A stretch of DNA of 64,000 nucleotides from Bacteroidia bacterium. Its GTDB lineage: Bacteria; Bacteroidota; Bacteroidia; B-17B0; Aurantibacillaceae. Made by a program: the position numbers and the translations under genes. Location of the stretch: positions 22,461 through 86,460 of the forward strand of contig JAEUTO010000008.1 of the NCBI GenBank assembly GCA_016787785.1, given 5' to 3'. The notes beneath the pieces are model-generated. The model saw nothing but the letters and a program-made list of their open reading frames with translations. It was not told the origin of the DNA and did not search any database. Position 1 is the first letter of the stretch; every line of letters begins with the position of its first letter. Below are positions 16,913 through 26,006 of the stretch, one piece after another.

Positions 16913-18070
16913 TTACCGGTGTTTTACCATGATCTTTTTTGTTGAGGTTTGACTAGTATTATTAAAAGCCACTTTTAATAAATAAACACCGTCGTTCAGA
17001 TCTTTTGTATCAATAACTAGTGCATCTGCTTTTAAAACATTCTCGCTTATACAAACCAGGTCGCCTAAAACTGTATATAGTTTTACTTCACTTATGTTTT
17101 GTCCTGCAACGCTAATAGTTGTGTTTGCAGGATTGGGATAAGCAGTTGCCATTAATGAATTATTATTTTCTTTTATACCTACTGCTTTTAAATTCCAGCC
17201 TATCTCTTTTAATATTCCTAACTCCCATGGTGCAGGGATACGAACAGTGTCTCCTACACCCCAGTAGTAAGACATAATTGTATTAGCGTATGATTGATGA
17301 ATATGCAAAAGATCAACCCCAATTGTAAAAGTTCCGGCTCCGCCCGATAAACGTACTGGTGTATTTGAATGAGATGTATTAGCGTATAATGGTCCGCTAA
17401 AATAAATCGCGCCATTTTTTAAACTGTCTCCTAAGGCGTTAGAATTTTGCGGCGCACAGGTAGTTAAATGATTGCCGGATGTTTTAACCATGTATTTATC
17501 AAAGATGCCGGGTACGCTATCTTGCCCATGCCATGGAAAAGAAGTAGCAATTGGAAAAGTGGAAGAAGGAATATTACCAAAAGAACCTTTGCCATTTGCA
17601 TCTACGTAACCATCACTGTAAAAGCCTAAACCATGGCCTATTTCATGCATAGCTGTTGAAATAAAATCGGTTTTATTTGAAGGTGGTTTTCCTGTTCCAA
17701 AATAATAAGGTGTAAATAAATTAAAATAAATATCCATATCGTATTCACCAACATTTGTTTCGCTGCCAGCAAGTTGATTGGCTAAGGAAGTTACATATAG
17801 TGTATTTGTAACGGGTGCATTTGGAAAATTTTTTCTTCCGTTTGCAAATGTGATCGCAGAAAAAGGAAGAAAAGAGGCGTTCACGATAAAAACATTTACT
17901 TTAATTGGAACATTGATCTGTAAATAATTACTCCACTTTTGTCCGGCAATTTGCAAAGCTGTTGCAAAGCCCGTGGGTTGTGTGCCTGTTATAGTAAATG
18001 AAAAAGTATTAACCTGCGCGTTAATACAGATGGAAAATAATAAAGCGATTACAAGTATAATTTTTTTCAT
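16913..18070 (-). CDS. Secreted HExxH metalloprotease with T9SS type A sorting domain
   Basis: The 385-residue protein has a signal peptide (to about residue 19, CINAQ). The zinc motif HEIGHGLGF (142-150) supplies two His and the catalytic Glu, and the metzincin-like third ligand position is Phe rather than His. The domain otherwise looks like a short matrixin-type protease. The C-terminal 75 residues (ATAYPNPANTTISV ... GVYLLKVAF ... KKIMVKH) form a T9SS sorting domain. It lies just after the cox terminator. The missing third His in the standard place is notable; a distal ligand may replace it. Confidence 0.85.
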   Translation of the reverse strand: MKKIILVIALLFSICINAQVNTFSFTITGTQPTGFATALQIAGQKWSNYLQINVPIKVNVFIVNASFLPFSAITFANGRKNFPNAPVTNTLYVTSLANQLAGSETNVGEYDMDIYFNLFTPYYFGTGKPPSNKTDFISTAMHEIGHGLGFYSDGYVDANGKGSFGNIPSSTFPIATSFPWHGQDSVPGIFDKYMVKTSGNHLTTCAPQNSNALGDSLKNGAIYFSGPLYANTSHSNTPVRLSGGAGTFTIGVDLLHIHQSYANTIMSYYWGVGDTVRIPAPWELGILKEIGWNLKAVGIKENNNSLMATAYPNPANTTISVAGQNISEVKLYTVLGDLVCISENVLKADALVIDTKDLNDGVYLLKVAFNNTSQTSTKKIMVKHR

Positions 18071-18094
18071 GAAATTTGAATTTTATTAAAAAAC

Positions 18095-18119
18095 AAAGGC
18101 TACCGATTTGGTAGCCTTT
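18095..18119 (-). terminator. Rho-independent terminator of the ctaB-cox operon
   Basis: The perfect stem AAAGGCTACC / GGTAGCCTTT with a 5-base loop is followed on the minus strand by TG and then TTTTTT. It lies 7 bases after the cox4 stop codon. Confidence 0.9.
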
Positions 18120-18125
18120 ACTATT

Positions 18126-18602
18126 TTAGTGATGTTCTTCACTGTGCGCTGCTTCTGTAGCGTGCGCATCACCACCACCGTGGTGACCACTTTTAAGTTC
18201 TTTTTGTTGATCGATAAAGATCTGATCTACACGTGTAACATTACGTGGATAACCAGAATACACGCCCTCAACTAAAATAATAAAAACAGCATATAATATA
18301 AAAGTAATGTAAGGTAATAAGATAATGTATTTAAAGAACTTAACCTCATGACCTAAGTGCATAAACCATAAAACGATGGCTGCAGCTTTAACAACGGTTA
18401 AACCAATAAATAAAACTTTTAACCATAAAGCACCTGTCCAACCGTGACCAGGAGCCATAGATCCAATAATTAATTCAAAGATCGTTATTGCTAACATTAT
18501 CCAAAACACATTCCATAACGTACGGCGGGCTTTTTTTCCATGAGCCTCGTCATGGTTATACATTGTTTCGTAATGTGGATAATCATCGTGAAATTCTGAC
18601 AT
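18126..18602 (-). CDS. Cytochrome c oxidase subunit IV-like membrane protein
   Basis: The 158-residue protein has three hydrophobic segments (about 30-48, 62-82, 92-112), with LWFMHLGHEVKFFKY linking the second and third as in prokaryotic COX4 (PF03626). The C-terminus is rich in His and acidic residues (GHHGGGDAHATEAAHSEEHH) and is probably disordered. It is the last gene of the leftward oxidase operon and precedes the terminator. It assists assembly of the heme-copper oxidase. The His tail might bind metal, which is speculative. Confidence 0.88.
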   Translation of the reverse strand: MSEFHDDYPHYETMYNHDEAHGKKARRTLWNVFWIMLAITIFELIIGSMAPGHGWTGALWLKVLFIGLTVVKAAAIVLWFMHLGHEVKFFKYIILLPYITFILYAVFIILVEGVYSGYPRNVTRVDQIFIDQQKELKSGHHGGGDAHATEAAHSEEHH

Positions 18603-18644
18603 AATAGTTAAGTTTTAAATTCTTTAATTTTATTAATTATTAAA

Positions 18645-19403
18645 TTACAATAAGTAGAAGAAGGTAAATACGAATACCCAAACAAGATCTACAAAGTGCC
18701 AGTATAAACCAACTTTTTCGATCATTTCATAATGACCGCGTTTTTCGTAAGTTCCTTTTAAAACATTTAAGAAAATAGTTAAGTTAATGATAACACCCGA
18801 GAATACGTGGAAACCGTGGAAACCAGTAATAAAGAAAAAGTAATTGGCAAACTGCGGAACACCATATTCATTAACCGCCATTGTAGCGCCATGATACACT
18901 TGCTTCACATAACCACCAGCGCCATTGTTAACTGCCTGATCCCAAACATTTCTCCATGCACCACCGTGACCTTCAGGTCCACCAACATGAGTTCCAACAA
19001 TGAAATGATACCACTCCCATGCCTGAGAACCAACGAACATAGCACCACCAACAATTGTCCAGAACATCCAAACGGTTACGCCTCTTCTATCCATTCTATG
19101 ACCCGCTTCTACAGCCAAAACCATAGTAACAGATGACATAATTAAAATAAAGGTCATCAAACCTACATAAGCCAAAGGCAAATGTTGTTCGATGAAAGGA
19201 AAGTGAGTAAAAACGTTTTCAGCTTTAGGCCAAACCTCGGCATACTTGTGACGGATAAATCCATAAGAAACCAATAAACCACCAAAAGTTAAAGCATCGG
19301 ATACAAGGAAAAACCACATCATCATTTTTCCGTAACTTACCCTAAATGGTGATTGACCACCATCCCAAGCTGCTTTTGCGTCAAATTCTGCTACGTGCGC
19401 CAT
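18645..19403 (-). CDS. Cytochrome c oxidase subunit III
   Basis: The 252-residue membrane protein has the heme-copper oxidase subunit III landmarks: WFFLVSDALTFGGLL, WEWYHFI, ITGFHGFHVFSG and the closing YWHFVDLVWVFVF. It has about six transmembrane helices, with an insertion of about 40 residues between helices 3 and 4 (near 140-180). It belongs to the respiratory cytochrome oxidase, beside a second subunit III-like gene. Subunits I and II are not in this window. Confidence 0.93.
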   Translation of the reverse strand: MAHVAEFDAKAAWDGGQSPFRVSYGKMMMWFFLVSDALTFGGLLVSYGFIRHKYAEVWPKAENVFTHFPFIEQHLPLAYVGLMTFILIMSSVTMVLAVEAGHRMDRRGVTVWMFWTIVGGAMFVGSQAWEWYHFIVGTHVGGPEGHGGAWRNVWDQAVNNGAGGYVKQVYHGATMAVNEYGVPQFANYFFFITGFHGFHVFSGVIINLTIFLNVLKGTYEKRGHYEMIEKVGLYWHFVDLVWVFVFTFFYLL

Positions 19404-19441
19404 AATTAAATTTAAATTGTGTTAAAAATACTGTTGCAATA

Positions 19442-20044
19442 TTAACGATAAAAATATAAAAACAAAAACAAATACACCCATAAAATATCAAGAAAATGCC
19501 AATAAATTGCAGTAAGCTCAATACCAAGGCTATCAGAGGCAGAATATTTTTTCAACAGCGACTTTGTTAATGAAACCATGAGCGCTATTAAACCGCCCAT
19601 CATATGCGCCAGGTGCAGAAAAGCAATGATTATTAAAAAAGAGCCTGATGCATTGCTGAATTTCCCTCCAAAATAGATCCCCTGCGCTGCCAACAGCTTC
19701 CAGCCGCTATATTGTGTGTAAAAAAAGGCAAAACCAAGTAAAAGTGTTGCTAGCAGAGCAATACTTGTTAGTTTATAATTATCTTTTTTTATGGCACGCT
19801 GTGCTATAAACATGGTTAAACTGCTGGTAACAATTATGGCTGTACTTATCAATAAAATTGGCGGCAATTGAAAAACCAACCAGTTACCATTTTGAGCTCT
19901 AACTACGTAAGCACTGGTTAAGCCGGCAAAAAGCATAACTATACTTACTATACCTATCCAAAGTAATGGTTTTGCTGCTTTGCGTTTAGCCAGTCGCAGC
20001 TCTTCTTTGTGAGGTTTTTCTTTTTTGATTTTTGCTTGTTCCAC
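19442..20044 (-). CDS. Second, shorter cytochrome c oxidase subunit III-like protein
   Basis: The 200-residue protein has about five transmembrane segments, a charged N-terminus (KIKKEKPHKEELRLAKRKAA) and the subunit III signatures FLHLAHMMGG and YWHFLDILWVYLF. Bacteroidota usually carry two tandem subunit III genes next to ctaB, and this is the truncated-type copy. It starts 11 bases after the ctaB stop, so co-transcription is likely. Confidence 0.88.
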   Translation of the reverse strand: MEQAKIKKEKPHKEELRLAKRKAAKPLLWIGIVSIVMLFAGLTSAYVVRAQNGNWLVFQLPPILLISTAIIVTSSLTMFIAQRAIKKDNYKLTSIALLATLLLGFAFFYTQYSGWKLLAAQGIYFGGKFSNASGSFLIIIAFLHLAHMMGGLIALMVSLTKSLLKKYSASDSLGIELTAIYWHFLDILWVYLFLFLYFYR

Positions 20045-20055
20045 TTTTTTAAGTT

Positions 20056-20949
20056 TTAAGATTTGGTCATTAATGCTAACTGAACTACCGGTAAGTAAAT
20101 TAAAGTAACGTAAAATAATTTTTTTGCATAAGCATCGGTTGGTAAACGGTAAAAATTATAGGCTTGCAACAATAGCGCGAAACCACAGATAACGCAAACG
20201 CTTACGCTAATGATACCAACAAATTGAAAGACGAATGGGAAAATGCTTGTAATTAATAAAAATACAGAATAGATCAATATCTGAAACTTTGATCCATTGT
20301 CTTTGCCACCTTTTGAGGGCAGTAAATGAAAGCCTGCCTTTGCATAATCATCGCTATAGAACCAGGCCAACGACCAAAAGTGAGGAAATTGCCAAACAAA
20401 TTGTATCATGAATAATAAAAATGCAAAAAAAGAGATCTCTCCAAAACCCTCGGTTGCTGCAACGGCGCCAATTAACGTTGGTAACGCGCCCGGAAATGCA
20501 CCAACGAAAACGGATAGCGGGGTAATTCGTTTCAACGGCGTATAAACAACGGCATATAAAATAATAGAAATAAACCCTAAAATGCCACATAGAGGATTTG
20601 TGAAAACCCATAACAAAATGGTTCCTGCAACACCAGAAATAGTACAAAAAATAAAAGCTTCCGTATCGGATAAGACACCGGTAGGCATAGGCCGATTTTT
20701 GGTACGATTCATCAAACGATCGAGGTCTTTTTCAATTATTTGATTAAAACCGTTAGCAGCAGAAGTTACCAAAATACCACCTATTGTTAACGCAAAAATA
20801 ACGTTCACATTAATTTCCCTGGCCGCAGTAAAATAGGTGATAATTGCTGAAAAAACAACCAGCGAACCCAAACCAAACTTGGTTAACTTAAGAAAACCCG
20901 AAAACTTCGAATAAGCGGGGTTGACTGTATTATTGTGGGTATTTTCCAA
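20056..20949 (-). CDS. ctaB: Protoheme IX farnesyltransferase (heme O synthase)
   Basis: This UbiA-family prenyltransferase of 297 residues has about nine helices and the first Asp-rich motif NQIIEKDLDRLMNRTKNRP (69-87), typical of CtaB/CyoE. The second conserved loop is SDDYAKAGFHLLP. It adds a farnesyl group to heme b to give heme O, the cofactor (or heme A precursor) of the oxidase encoded just downstream. The start used is a TTG, because no ATG precedes the first conserved helix in frame. Confidence 0.95.
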   Translation of the reverse strand: MENTHNNTVNPAYSKFSGFLKLTKFGLGSLVVFSAIITYFTAAREINVNVIFALTIGGILVTSAANGFNQIIEKDLDRLMNRTKNRPMPTGVLSDTEAFIFCTISGVAGTILLWVFTNPLCGILGFISIILYAVVYTPLKRITPLSVFVGAFPGALPTLIGAVAATEGFGEISFFAFLLFMIQFVWQFPHFWSLAWFYSDDYAKAGFHLLPSKGGKDNGSKFQILIYSVFLLITSIFPFVFQFVGIISVSVCVICGFALLLQAYNFYRLPTDAYAKKLFYVTLIYLPVVQLALMTKS

Positions 20950-21101
20950 ATGCGCTGCAAATTTAGAACTATTATTAATAATAAGAGAGAATGCAACTCA
21001 AAAAAAATAATAGCGTAAAAGAACAAAACAGACAAAAAGTCAAATATTTCCCCTTTTTTTTTAAATGTTAAAAAAATTAGGTAGTAATTAAAATATTTTT
21101 C

Positions 21102-21109
21102 TATTTTTG
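21102..21109 (+). promoter_or_regulatory. Possible -7 promoter element of the TPR lipoprotein gene
   Basis: TATTTTTG matches the Bacteroidota -7 consensus TAnnTTTG and would give a leader of about 20 bases. No convincing TTTG is visible at the -33 position, so the call is tentative. Confidence 0.35.
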
Positions 21110-21136
21110 TGGCGATAATAAATCTAAACTTTAAAG

Positions 21137-22873
21137 ATGAATTCAAAATTTTTACGTACGATAGGGGCCGGTTTGTCGGTGGCGGTAATTTTAACAAGCT
21201 GCGATGGGCTTGGAAAAATGCTAAAAAAACAAAAAGACATTAAGTATACAGTGTCGCCAAATCCGATTGAAATGCATGGAGACAGCATTCAATTCAGTGT
21301 TAACGGTAAATTTAACCCTAAGTTATTTGCTAAAAAAGTGACTTTAACCCTTACTCCGGTTGTAAAAGGCAATGGTGGGGAAAAAGCTTTAAAGCCAGTA
21401 GTGTTAGTTGGTGAAAAAGCCACAGGTTCAGGCCAAAAAATTGGTTATTCAACTGGTGGTACTTTTAACTACACTTCTGAAAAATTTGCTTACGAACCAT
21501 ATATGCGCAACGCTAAAGTTGAAGTGCGTGCAGTTGGTACCGTAAAAAAGAAAGAGAAAAAGTTTGATCCGGTTGAATTAGCCGATGCTACCATGGTTAC
21601 TTCTTTATTAGTTCGTAACGACGAAAAAGGAATAATGGGTAAAGATGCATTTGTTAAAACAACACCTGCAAATCAAACAACACACATATATTATACAATT
21701 AACGCTTCTAACGTTCGTCCGGCCGAAATGAAATCGGAAGAAATGAAAGCTGTTAACGATTTTATCTCAAAGAACTTAAGTTCACCTTGGTACGAATTTA
21801 AAGGTATCTCTGTTTCAGCTTATGCTTCTCCGGATGGTGAAACTGATAAAAATGAGAACTTAGCTAAAGACCGTGCTAAAACCGGTTCTACTGCTGTAAT
21901 GAGCGAGTTCACAAAAAACAAAAATAAAGATATCACTTTCGGTAAAACGAAAGAACAATATCAAGTTGGTACAACTAAAGAAGACTGGGAAGGTTTTAAA
22001 TCTTTAATGGAAGCTTCTACAATGGCTGACAAAGATCTTATCTTACGTGTTTTAACTATGTATTCAGATCCTGAGCAACGTCGTAAAGAGATCAAAAATC
22101 TTTCTAAAACTTATGTTGAGTTAGCTGAAAAAGTATTACCAAAATTACGCCGTTCTGAAATCACAATCAACGTTGACAAAAAATCACGTACTGATGAGCA
22201 GATCACTAAATTAATGACTTCTAACCCTGATAGTTTATCTATTGAAGAGTTATTATACGGTGCTAACTTAACGAACGATGTAAATACAAAAGTTCAGGTT
22301 TACACATCTGCTGAAAAACAATTTCCAACAGACTGGAGAGGTCCTAATAACTTAGGTGTTGCTTTATTATTACAAAACAAAGTTTCTGAAGCAGGTGCTG
22401 CATTTAAACGTGCTTCTGCCATCAACGCTTCTCAAGCTGAGGTTAACAACAACTTAGGTATCATTGAAGCTAAAAACGGTAACCGTATTGCTGCAATGGA
22501 TCTTTACAAAAAAGCTGGTGGTGCTCCTGAAACAAAATACAACATGGGTATCTTAGATGTACGTAATGGTAAATATTCTGATGCTGTTAGTGAGTTTGGT
22601 GATTACAAAGGTCATAACAAAGCTTTAGCTCAATTATTAGCTGGTACTCCAGGTGCAGTTAAAGAAACTATTGATGCCAGCAACGAAAAAGAAATGGGAT
22701 ATAGCTACTACTTAAAAGCAGTTGCTGCTGCCCGTGGCGGAAACAACGCTGATGTTCTTAGCAACTTAAAAACAGCTATCGAAAAAGATGGTGCTTTAAA
22801 AGCTTATGCTAAAGACGATGTTGAATTCGTAAAATTACGCGCTGATGCAGGATTTACCGGAATGGTAAACTAA
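21137..22873 (+). CDS. Lipoprotein with OmpA-like segment and TPR repeats, probably highly expressed
   Basis: The 578-residue protein has a lipobox ILTSC with Cys22. The N-terminal 190 residues are beta-rich. About residues 190-270 look OmpA-like (ISVSAYASPDGETDKNENLAKDRAK). A TPR region follows at about 405-490 (NNLGVALLLQNKVSEAGAAFKRAS and the next unit), then a helical tail. Codon choice is strikingly uniform in the second half (CGT for Arg, GGT for Gly, TTA for Leu, GCT for Ala), unlike neighbouring genes, which suggests very high expression. It probably sits at the periplasmic face of the outer membrane. A strong terminator follows. The specific role is unknown. Confidence 0.8.
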   Translation: MNSKFLRTIGAGLSVAVILTSCDGLGKMLKKQKDIKYTVSPNPIEMHGDSIQFSVNGKFNPKLFAKKVTLTLTPVVKGNGGEKALKPVVLVGEKATGSGQKIGYSTGGTFNYTSEKFAYEPYMRNAKVEVRAVGTVKKKEKKFDPVELADATMVTSLLVRNDEKGIMGKDAFVKTTPANQTTHIYYTINASNVRPAEMKSEEMKAVNDFISKNLSSPWYEFKGISVSAYASPDGETDKNENLAKDRAKTGSTAVMSEFTKNKNKDITFGKTKEQYQVGTTKEDWEGFKSLMEASTMADKDLILRVLTMYSDPEQRRKEIKNLSKTYVELAEKVLPKLRRSEITINVDKKSRTDEQITKLMTSNPDSLSIEELLYGANLTNDVNTKVQVYTSAEKQFPTDWRGPNNLGVALLLQNKVSEAGAAFKRASAINASQAEVNNNLGIIEAKNGNRIAAMDLYKKAGGAPETKYNMGILDVRNGKYSDAVSEFGDYKGHNKALAQLLAGTPGAVKETIDASNEKEMGYSYYLKAVAAARGGNNADVLSNLKTAIEKDGALKAYAKDDVEFVKLRADAGFTGMVN

Positions 22874-22890
22874 TTCAAAATAAAATTAAA

Positions 22891-22923
22891 AAAAACCTTC
22901 TCCTCAAGAGAAGGTTTTTTTTT
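22891..22923 (+). terminator. Rho-independent terminator of the TPR lipoprotein gene
   Basis: A 12-bp stem (AAAAACCTTCTC / GAGAAGGTTTTT) with loop CTCAA is followed by a run of T residues. Confidence 0.92.
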
Positions 22924-22979
22924 GCCCCATTTTTTAGCTGTATTATAATTATATTTACATCAATAATTCTCAAATAACC

Positions 22980-23852
22980 ATGTCGCAATTCCCGGAAACC
23001 GAATTAATCTTAAGCTCTCAAAACAGGGTATATCATATTAATTTACGAAATGAGGATATTGCAGACGACGTAATTGTTGTTGGCGACCAAAATCGTGTAG
23101 CACAGATCTCAGGCTACTTCTCTAAAATAGATTTTAAGACCGAGCATCGTGAATTTATAACGCATACAGGTATTTATAACGGAAAAAGAATTACCGTTCT
23201 TAGCACAGGCATTGGCACCGATAATATTGATATTGTTTTGAACGAACTGGATGCTGCCGTAAACATTAATTTAGAAAAAAGAGAATTAAATCCTACACCA
23301 AGAAAATTAAATATCATTCGTTTAGGAACAAGTGGCGCTTTGCAAGGAGATATTCCTGTAAACGGATTAGTTGCCAGCTCGCATGGCATTGGACTTGATG
23401 GTTTATTGAATTTTTACGAAGGTTGGAAAACTATAAATGAGAATGAAATAAGCGAAGCCTTTATTAAACATACCAACTGGCAAAACAATTTACCCTACCC
23501 CTATTGCGTTGCTGCAAGCAAACTATTATTGGATCGGTTTAAAGAAAATATACATGTTGGTATTACTGCTACAGCCCCTGGTTTTTATGGCCCGCAGGGC
23601 AGACAAATTAGGTTAAAATCTTCAGCTCCAAACTTGAACGAACTGCTTACCGATTTTAAATTAGGCGATCAACGCATAACAAATTTTGAAATGGAAACTT
23701 CTGCGCTGTATGGTTTGGGAAAATTACTAGGGCATGAATGTCTGACCATTTGCGTAATTATTGCTAACCGCGTACGTAAAGAATTTACCAGTGATTATAA
23801 AAAAAGTGTACAGATACTTATTGAAAGTTGTTTAAATAAATTATCAAACTAA
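22980..23852 (+). CDS. Nucleoside phosphorylase (uridine/purine phosphorylase family)
   Basis: This 290-residue NP-I family enzyme has VVGDQNRVAQIS in the phosphate/ribose region near 33-44, STGIGTDNIDIVLNEL, then RLGTSGALQ and FEMETSALYGL (about 236-246). The Glu-Met-Glu there binds the ribose hydroxyls. It cleaves a nucleoside with phosphate to give the base and ribose-1-phosphate. The sequence is closer to uridine phosphorylase than to trimeric PNP, but base preference is not certain. It precedes pyrF by 3 bases, linking it to pyrimidine metabolism. Confidence 0.88.
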   Translation: MSQFPETELILSSQNRVYHINLRNEDIADDVIVVGDQNRVAQISGYFSKIDFKTEHREFITHTGIYNGKRITVLSTGIGTDNIDIVLNELDAAVNINLEKRELNPTPRKLNIIRLGTSGALQGDIPVNGLVASSHGIGLDGLLNFYEGWKTINENEISEAFIKHTNWQNNLPYPYCVAASKLLLDRFKENIHVGITATAPGFYGPQGRQIRLKSSAPNLNELLTDFKLGDQRITNFEMETSALYGLGKLLGHECLTICVIIANRVRKEFTSDYKKSVQILIESCLNKLSN

Positions 23853-23855
23853 AAT

Positions 23856-24668
23856 ATGACAAGAAGCCAATTAATAGAACAGATAAGAACGAAAAAGAAT
23901 TTTTTGTGCGTGGGTTTAGATCCTGATATTGAAAAAATGCCGAAGCATATTTTAAATGATGAGGATGATCCTATTTATGAATTCAACAAAAAAATAATTG
24001 ACGCCACTGCACCCCATTGCGTAGCATTTAAACCAAACACCGCTTTTTACGAGGCTTATGGATTGAATGGTATTGAGAGTTTAGAGCACACTTTAAAATA
24101 CATTAAACAAAATTATCCGGATCATTTTTTAATTGCCGATGCAAAGCGTGGCGACATTGGTAACACAAGTACTATGTATGCCAAAGCTTTTTTTCAACGT
24201 TTAAATTGCGATGCTATAACTGTTGCACCTTATATGGGAAGCGATTCAGTAATTCCTTTTTTAAAGTATGATGGCAAATGGGCTATTGTTTTAGGATTAA
24301 CAAGCAACGAAGGCTCGGCAGATTTTCAGCAAAAAAAGATAGATGGTAGAGAATTATATTTAAATGTAATTGAAACCTCTTCTAAATGGGGCACAAAAGA
24401 AAATATGATGTTTGTAGTTGGCGCTACAAAAGCTCAAATGCTTGCAGACATTAGAAAGATCATACCAGAACATTTTTTATTAGTACCGGGTGTTGGTGCA
24501 CAAGGTGGAAGTTTAGCCGATGTGTGCAAACATGGCCTAACAAAAGATATTGGTTTACTTGTCAACTCAAGTCGCGGAATTATTTATGCATCTAACGGAA
24601 AAGATTTTGCAGAGAAAGCCGCAGAAGAAGCAATGAAAATGGCCAACGAAATGAAACAGTTTATTTAA
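23856..24668 (+). CDS. pyrF: Orotidine 5'-phosphate decarboxylase (group 2)
   Basis: The 270-residue TIM-barrel has FLCVGLDPD (16-24), AFKPNTAFYE (57-66), the catalytic DAKRGDIGN (95-103, holding the Asp-Lys-Asp of the family) and VNSSRGIIYAS for the phosphate. It makes UMP from OMP, the last step of pyrimidine synthesis. Length and motifs fit the longer 'type 2' PyrF. It follows the nucleoside phosphorylase and precedes DUF3467 in what looks like one operon. Confidence 0.96.
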   Translation: MTRSQLIEQIRTKKNFLCVGLDPDIEKMPKHILNDEDDPIYEFNKKIIDATAPHCVAFKPNTAFYEAYGLNGIESLEHTLKYIKQNYPDHFLIADAKRGDIGNTSTMYAKAFFQRLNCDAITVAPYMGSDSVIPFLKYDGKWAIVLGLTSNEGSADFQQKKIDGRELYLNVIETSSKWGTKENMMFVVGATKAQMLADIRKIIPEHFLLVPGVGAQGGSLADVCKHGLTKDIGLLVNSSRGIIYASNGKDFAEKAAEEAMKMANEMKQFI

Positions 24669-24679
24669 AAAGAATTAAT

Positions 24680-24994
24680 ATGGAAGAAAATCAAAACCAA
24701 AACCAGCCGCATTTAGATATTGAATTAAGTGAAGAAATAGCAGAAGGAATTTATTCTAATCTTGCTATCATCACCCACTCTCAAAGTGAATTTGTAATTG
24801 ATTTTATTAAGATCATGCCGGGTGTTCCAAAAGCAAGGGTAAAATCACGCATTGTGTTAACGCCACAACATGCAAAACGCCTGGTTAAGGCGCTTGCAGA
24901 TAATATCTCTAAATTTGAGCAAATGAACGGAAAGATCAAAGATCTTGAAAATGGTTTCCCAATGAATTTTGGTGGACCAACCGCGCAGGCTTAG
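24680..24994 (+). CDS. DUF3467 protein
   Basis: The 104-residue protein has the DUF3467 core: GIYSNLAIITHSQSEFVIDF, then MPGVPKARVKSRIVLTPQHAKRL and a short helix. There is no signal peptide. Members are small, widespread in bacteria and archaea, and functionally uncharacterised. It lies 11 bases after pyrF. Confidence 0.88.
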   Translation: MEENQNQNQPHLDIELSEEIAEGIYSNLAIITHSQSEFVIDFIKIMPGVPKARVKSRIVLTPQHAKRLVKALADNISKFEQMNGKIKDLENGFPMNFGGPTAQA

Positions 24995-24995
24995 T

Positions 24996-25850
24996 TTATT
25001 GTTTAACGATCTTGGCTGTTCTTATTTGTCCGTTAACTTTTAACTGGGCAAAATAAACTCCTTGCGGCAAATCGTAAACAGGTATCTCTGCTTTATACTT
25101 GCCCGCTGTTTGTTTATCCTCATAAAAAATAGTTTTCATTTCCTTGCCTGTTATGTCAAATAGTTTTAATTCGCATACCGACGTCTCAGTTAAATTGTAG
25201 ATCATAAAAGCCATGTTAGTTGATGGTTGCGGATACACTTGCTCTATACCTTCTTCAACCGTCGTTTCTTTTACGCCCGTGTTTACATCAGGCCCCATCG
25301 TGAGATCATCAATAATTGCCCATGTACCTGTTGCAGGTATATGTACACCTTGTCCATCAACACCCTGTCCCGATAAATAAACACTTATAAAAACAGTGTC
25401 AGCAAATGTTATTGGAAATGTTGTGAAATTAAAACTGGCGGTAAATTGCTTATAAACAGAAGTAGAGGCAGTAGTAAAAGAATAGGCAATTGCGTATGGC
25501 GAATTAGTAGTTGTTTGATACAAGTAAGGATTAAAAACCAAAGAGTCGCCGGCAACAATATTACACTTATACCACCCTTGCACTGAAGAAGGCAATCCCA
25601 CGGTAGAGAATACGCCTAAAACCGCTCCCTGCACACTATAACTCGCGGCACTTAAGCCTCTGATATAAGCAGCGTGATTACCGGTGTGAGAAGCTGATGT
25701 ATCACGGATCTGGTAAGAACTGTAATTGTAGAAAGTGGTGTTATAATTATTAGGTTTATTACCGGTAACACTTTCAAAACCTGGATTAAGTATTTGACCG
25801 TGTATTTGTACCGTAACTATTGCTAAAGCTAAAAGTAGAATTTTCTTCAT
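24996..25850 (-). CDS. Secreted beta-sandwich protein with T9SS type A sorting domain
   Basis: The 284-residue protein has a signal peptide (to residue 18, QIHGQ). An N-terminal region of about 170 residues starting NPGFESVTGNKPNNY resembles jelly-roll carbohydrate-binding modules (the 'NPGFE' opening). The last 75 residues (QVYPQPSTNMAFMI, GVYFAQLK, TAKIVKQ) are a T9SS sorting domain. No catalytic motif was seen. It is convergent with DUF3467, with one base between stops. Confidence 0.82.
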   Translation of the reverse strand: MKKILLLALAIVTVQIHGQILNPGFESVTGNKPNNYNTTFYNYSSYQIRDTSASHTGNHAAYIRGLSAASYSVQGAVLGVFSTVGLPSSVQGWYKCNIVAGDSLVFNPYLYQTTTNSPYAIAYSFTTASTSVYKQFTASFNFTTFPITFADTVFISVYLSGQGVDGQGVHIPATGTWAIIDDLTMGPDVNTGVKETTVEEGIEQVYPQPSTNMAFMIYNLTETSVCELKLFDITGKEMKTIFYEDKQTAGKYKAEIPVYDLPQGVYFAQLKVNGQIRTAKIVKQ

Positions 25851-26006
25851 ATTATTCTGTTTTTCTTATTAATAAATAGATACGCATTTCGTTCAGAAAT
25901 GGTTGGTTTTTATACTTTAAATATAAACAAAAGTTTCGTTTTTGTTGAAAAAACAAGTTCAATAAGCGGTTTAAGCTCGCTATTTTTATAGAAAAGACAT
26001 TTAACC

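Noticed and set aside
20958..20965. TAAATTTG as -7 promoter element for ctaB
   Set aside because: No TTTG at the right distance, and it is only about 9 bases from the start codon, so I do not list it as a promoter.
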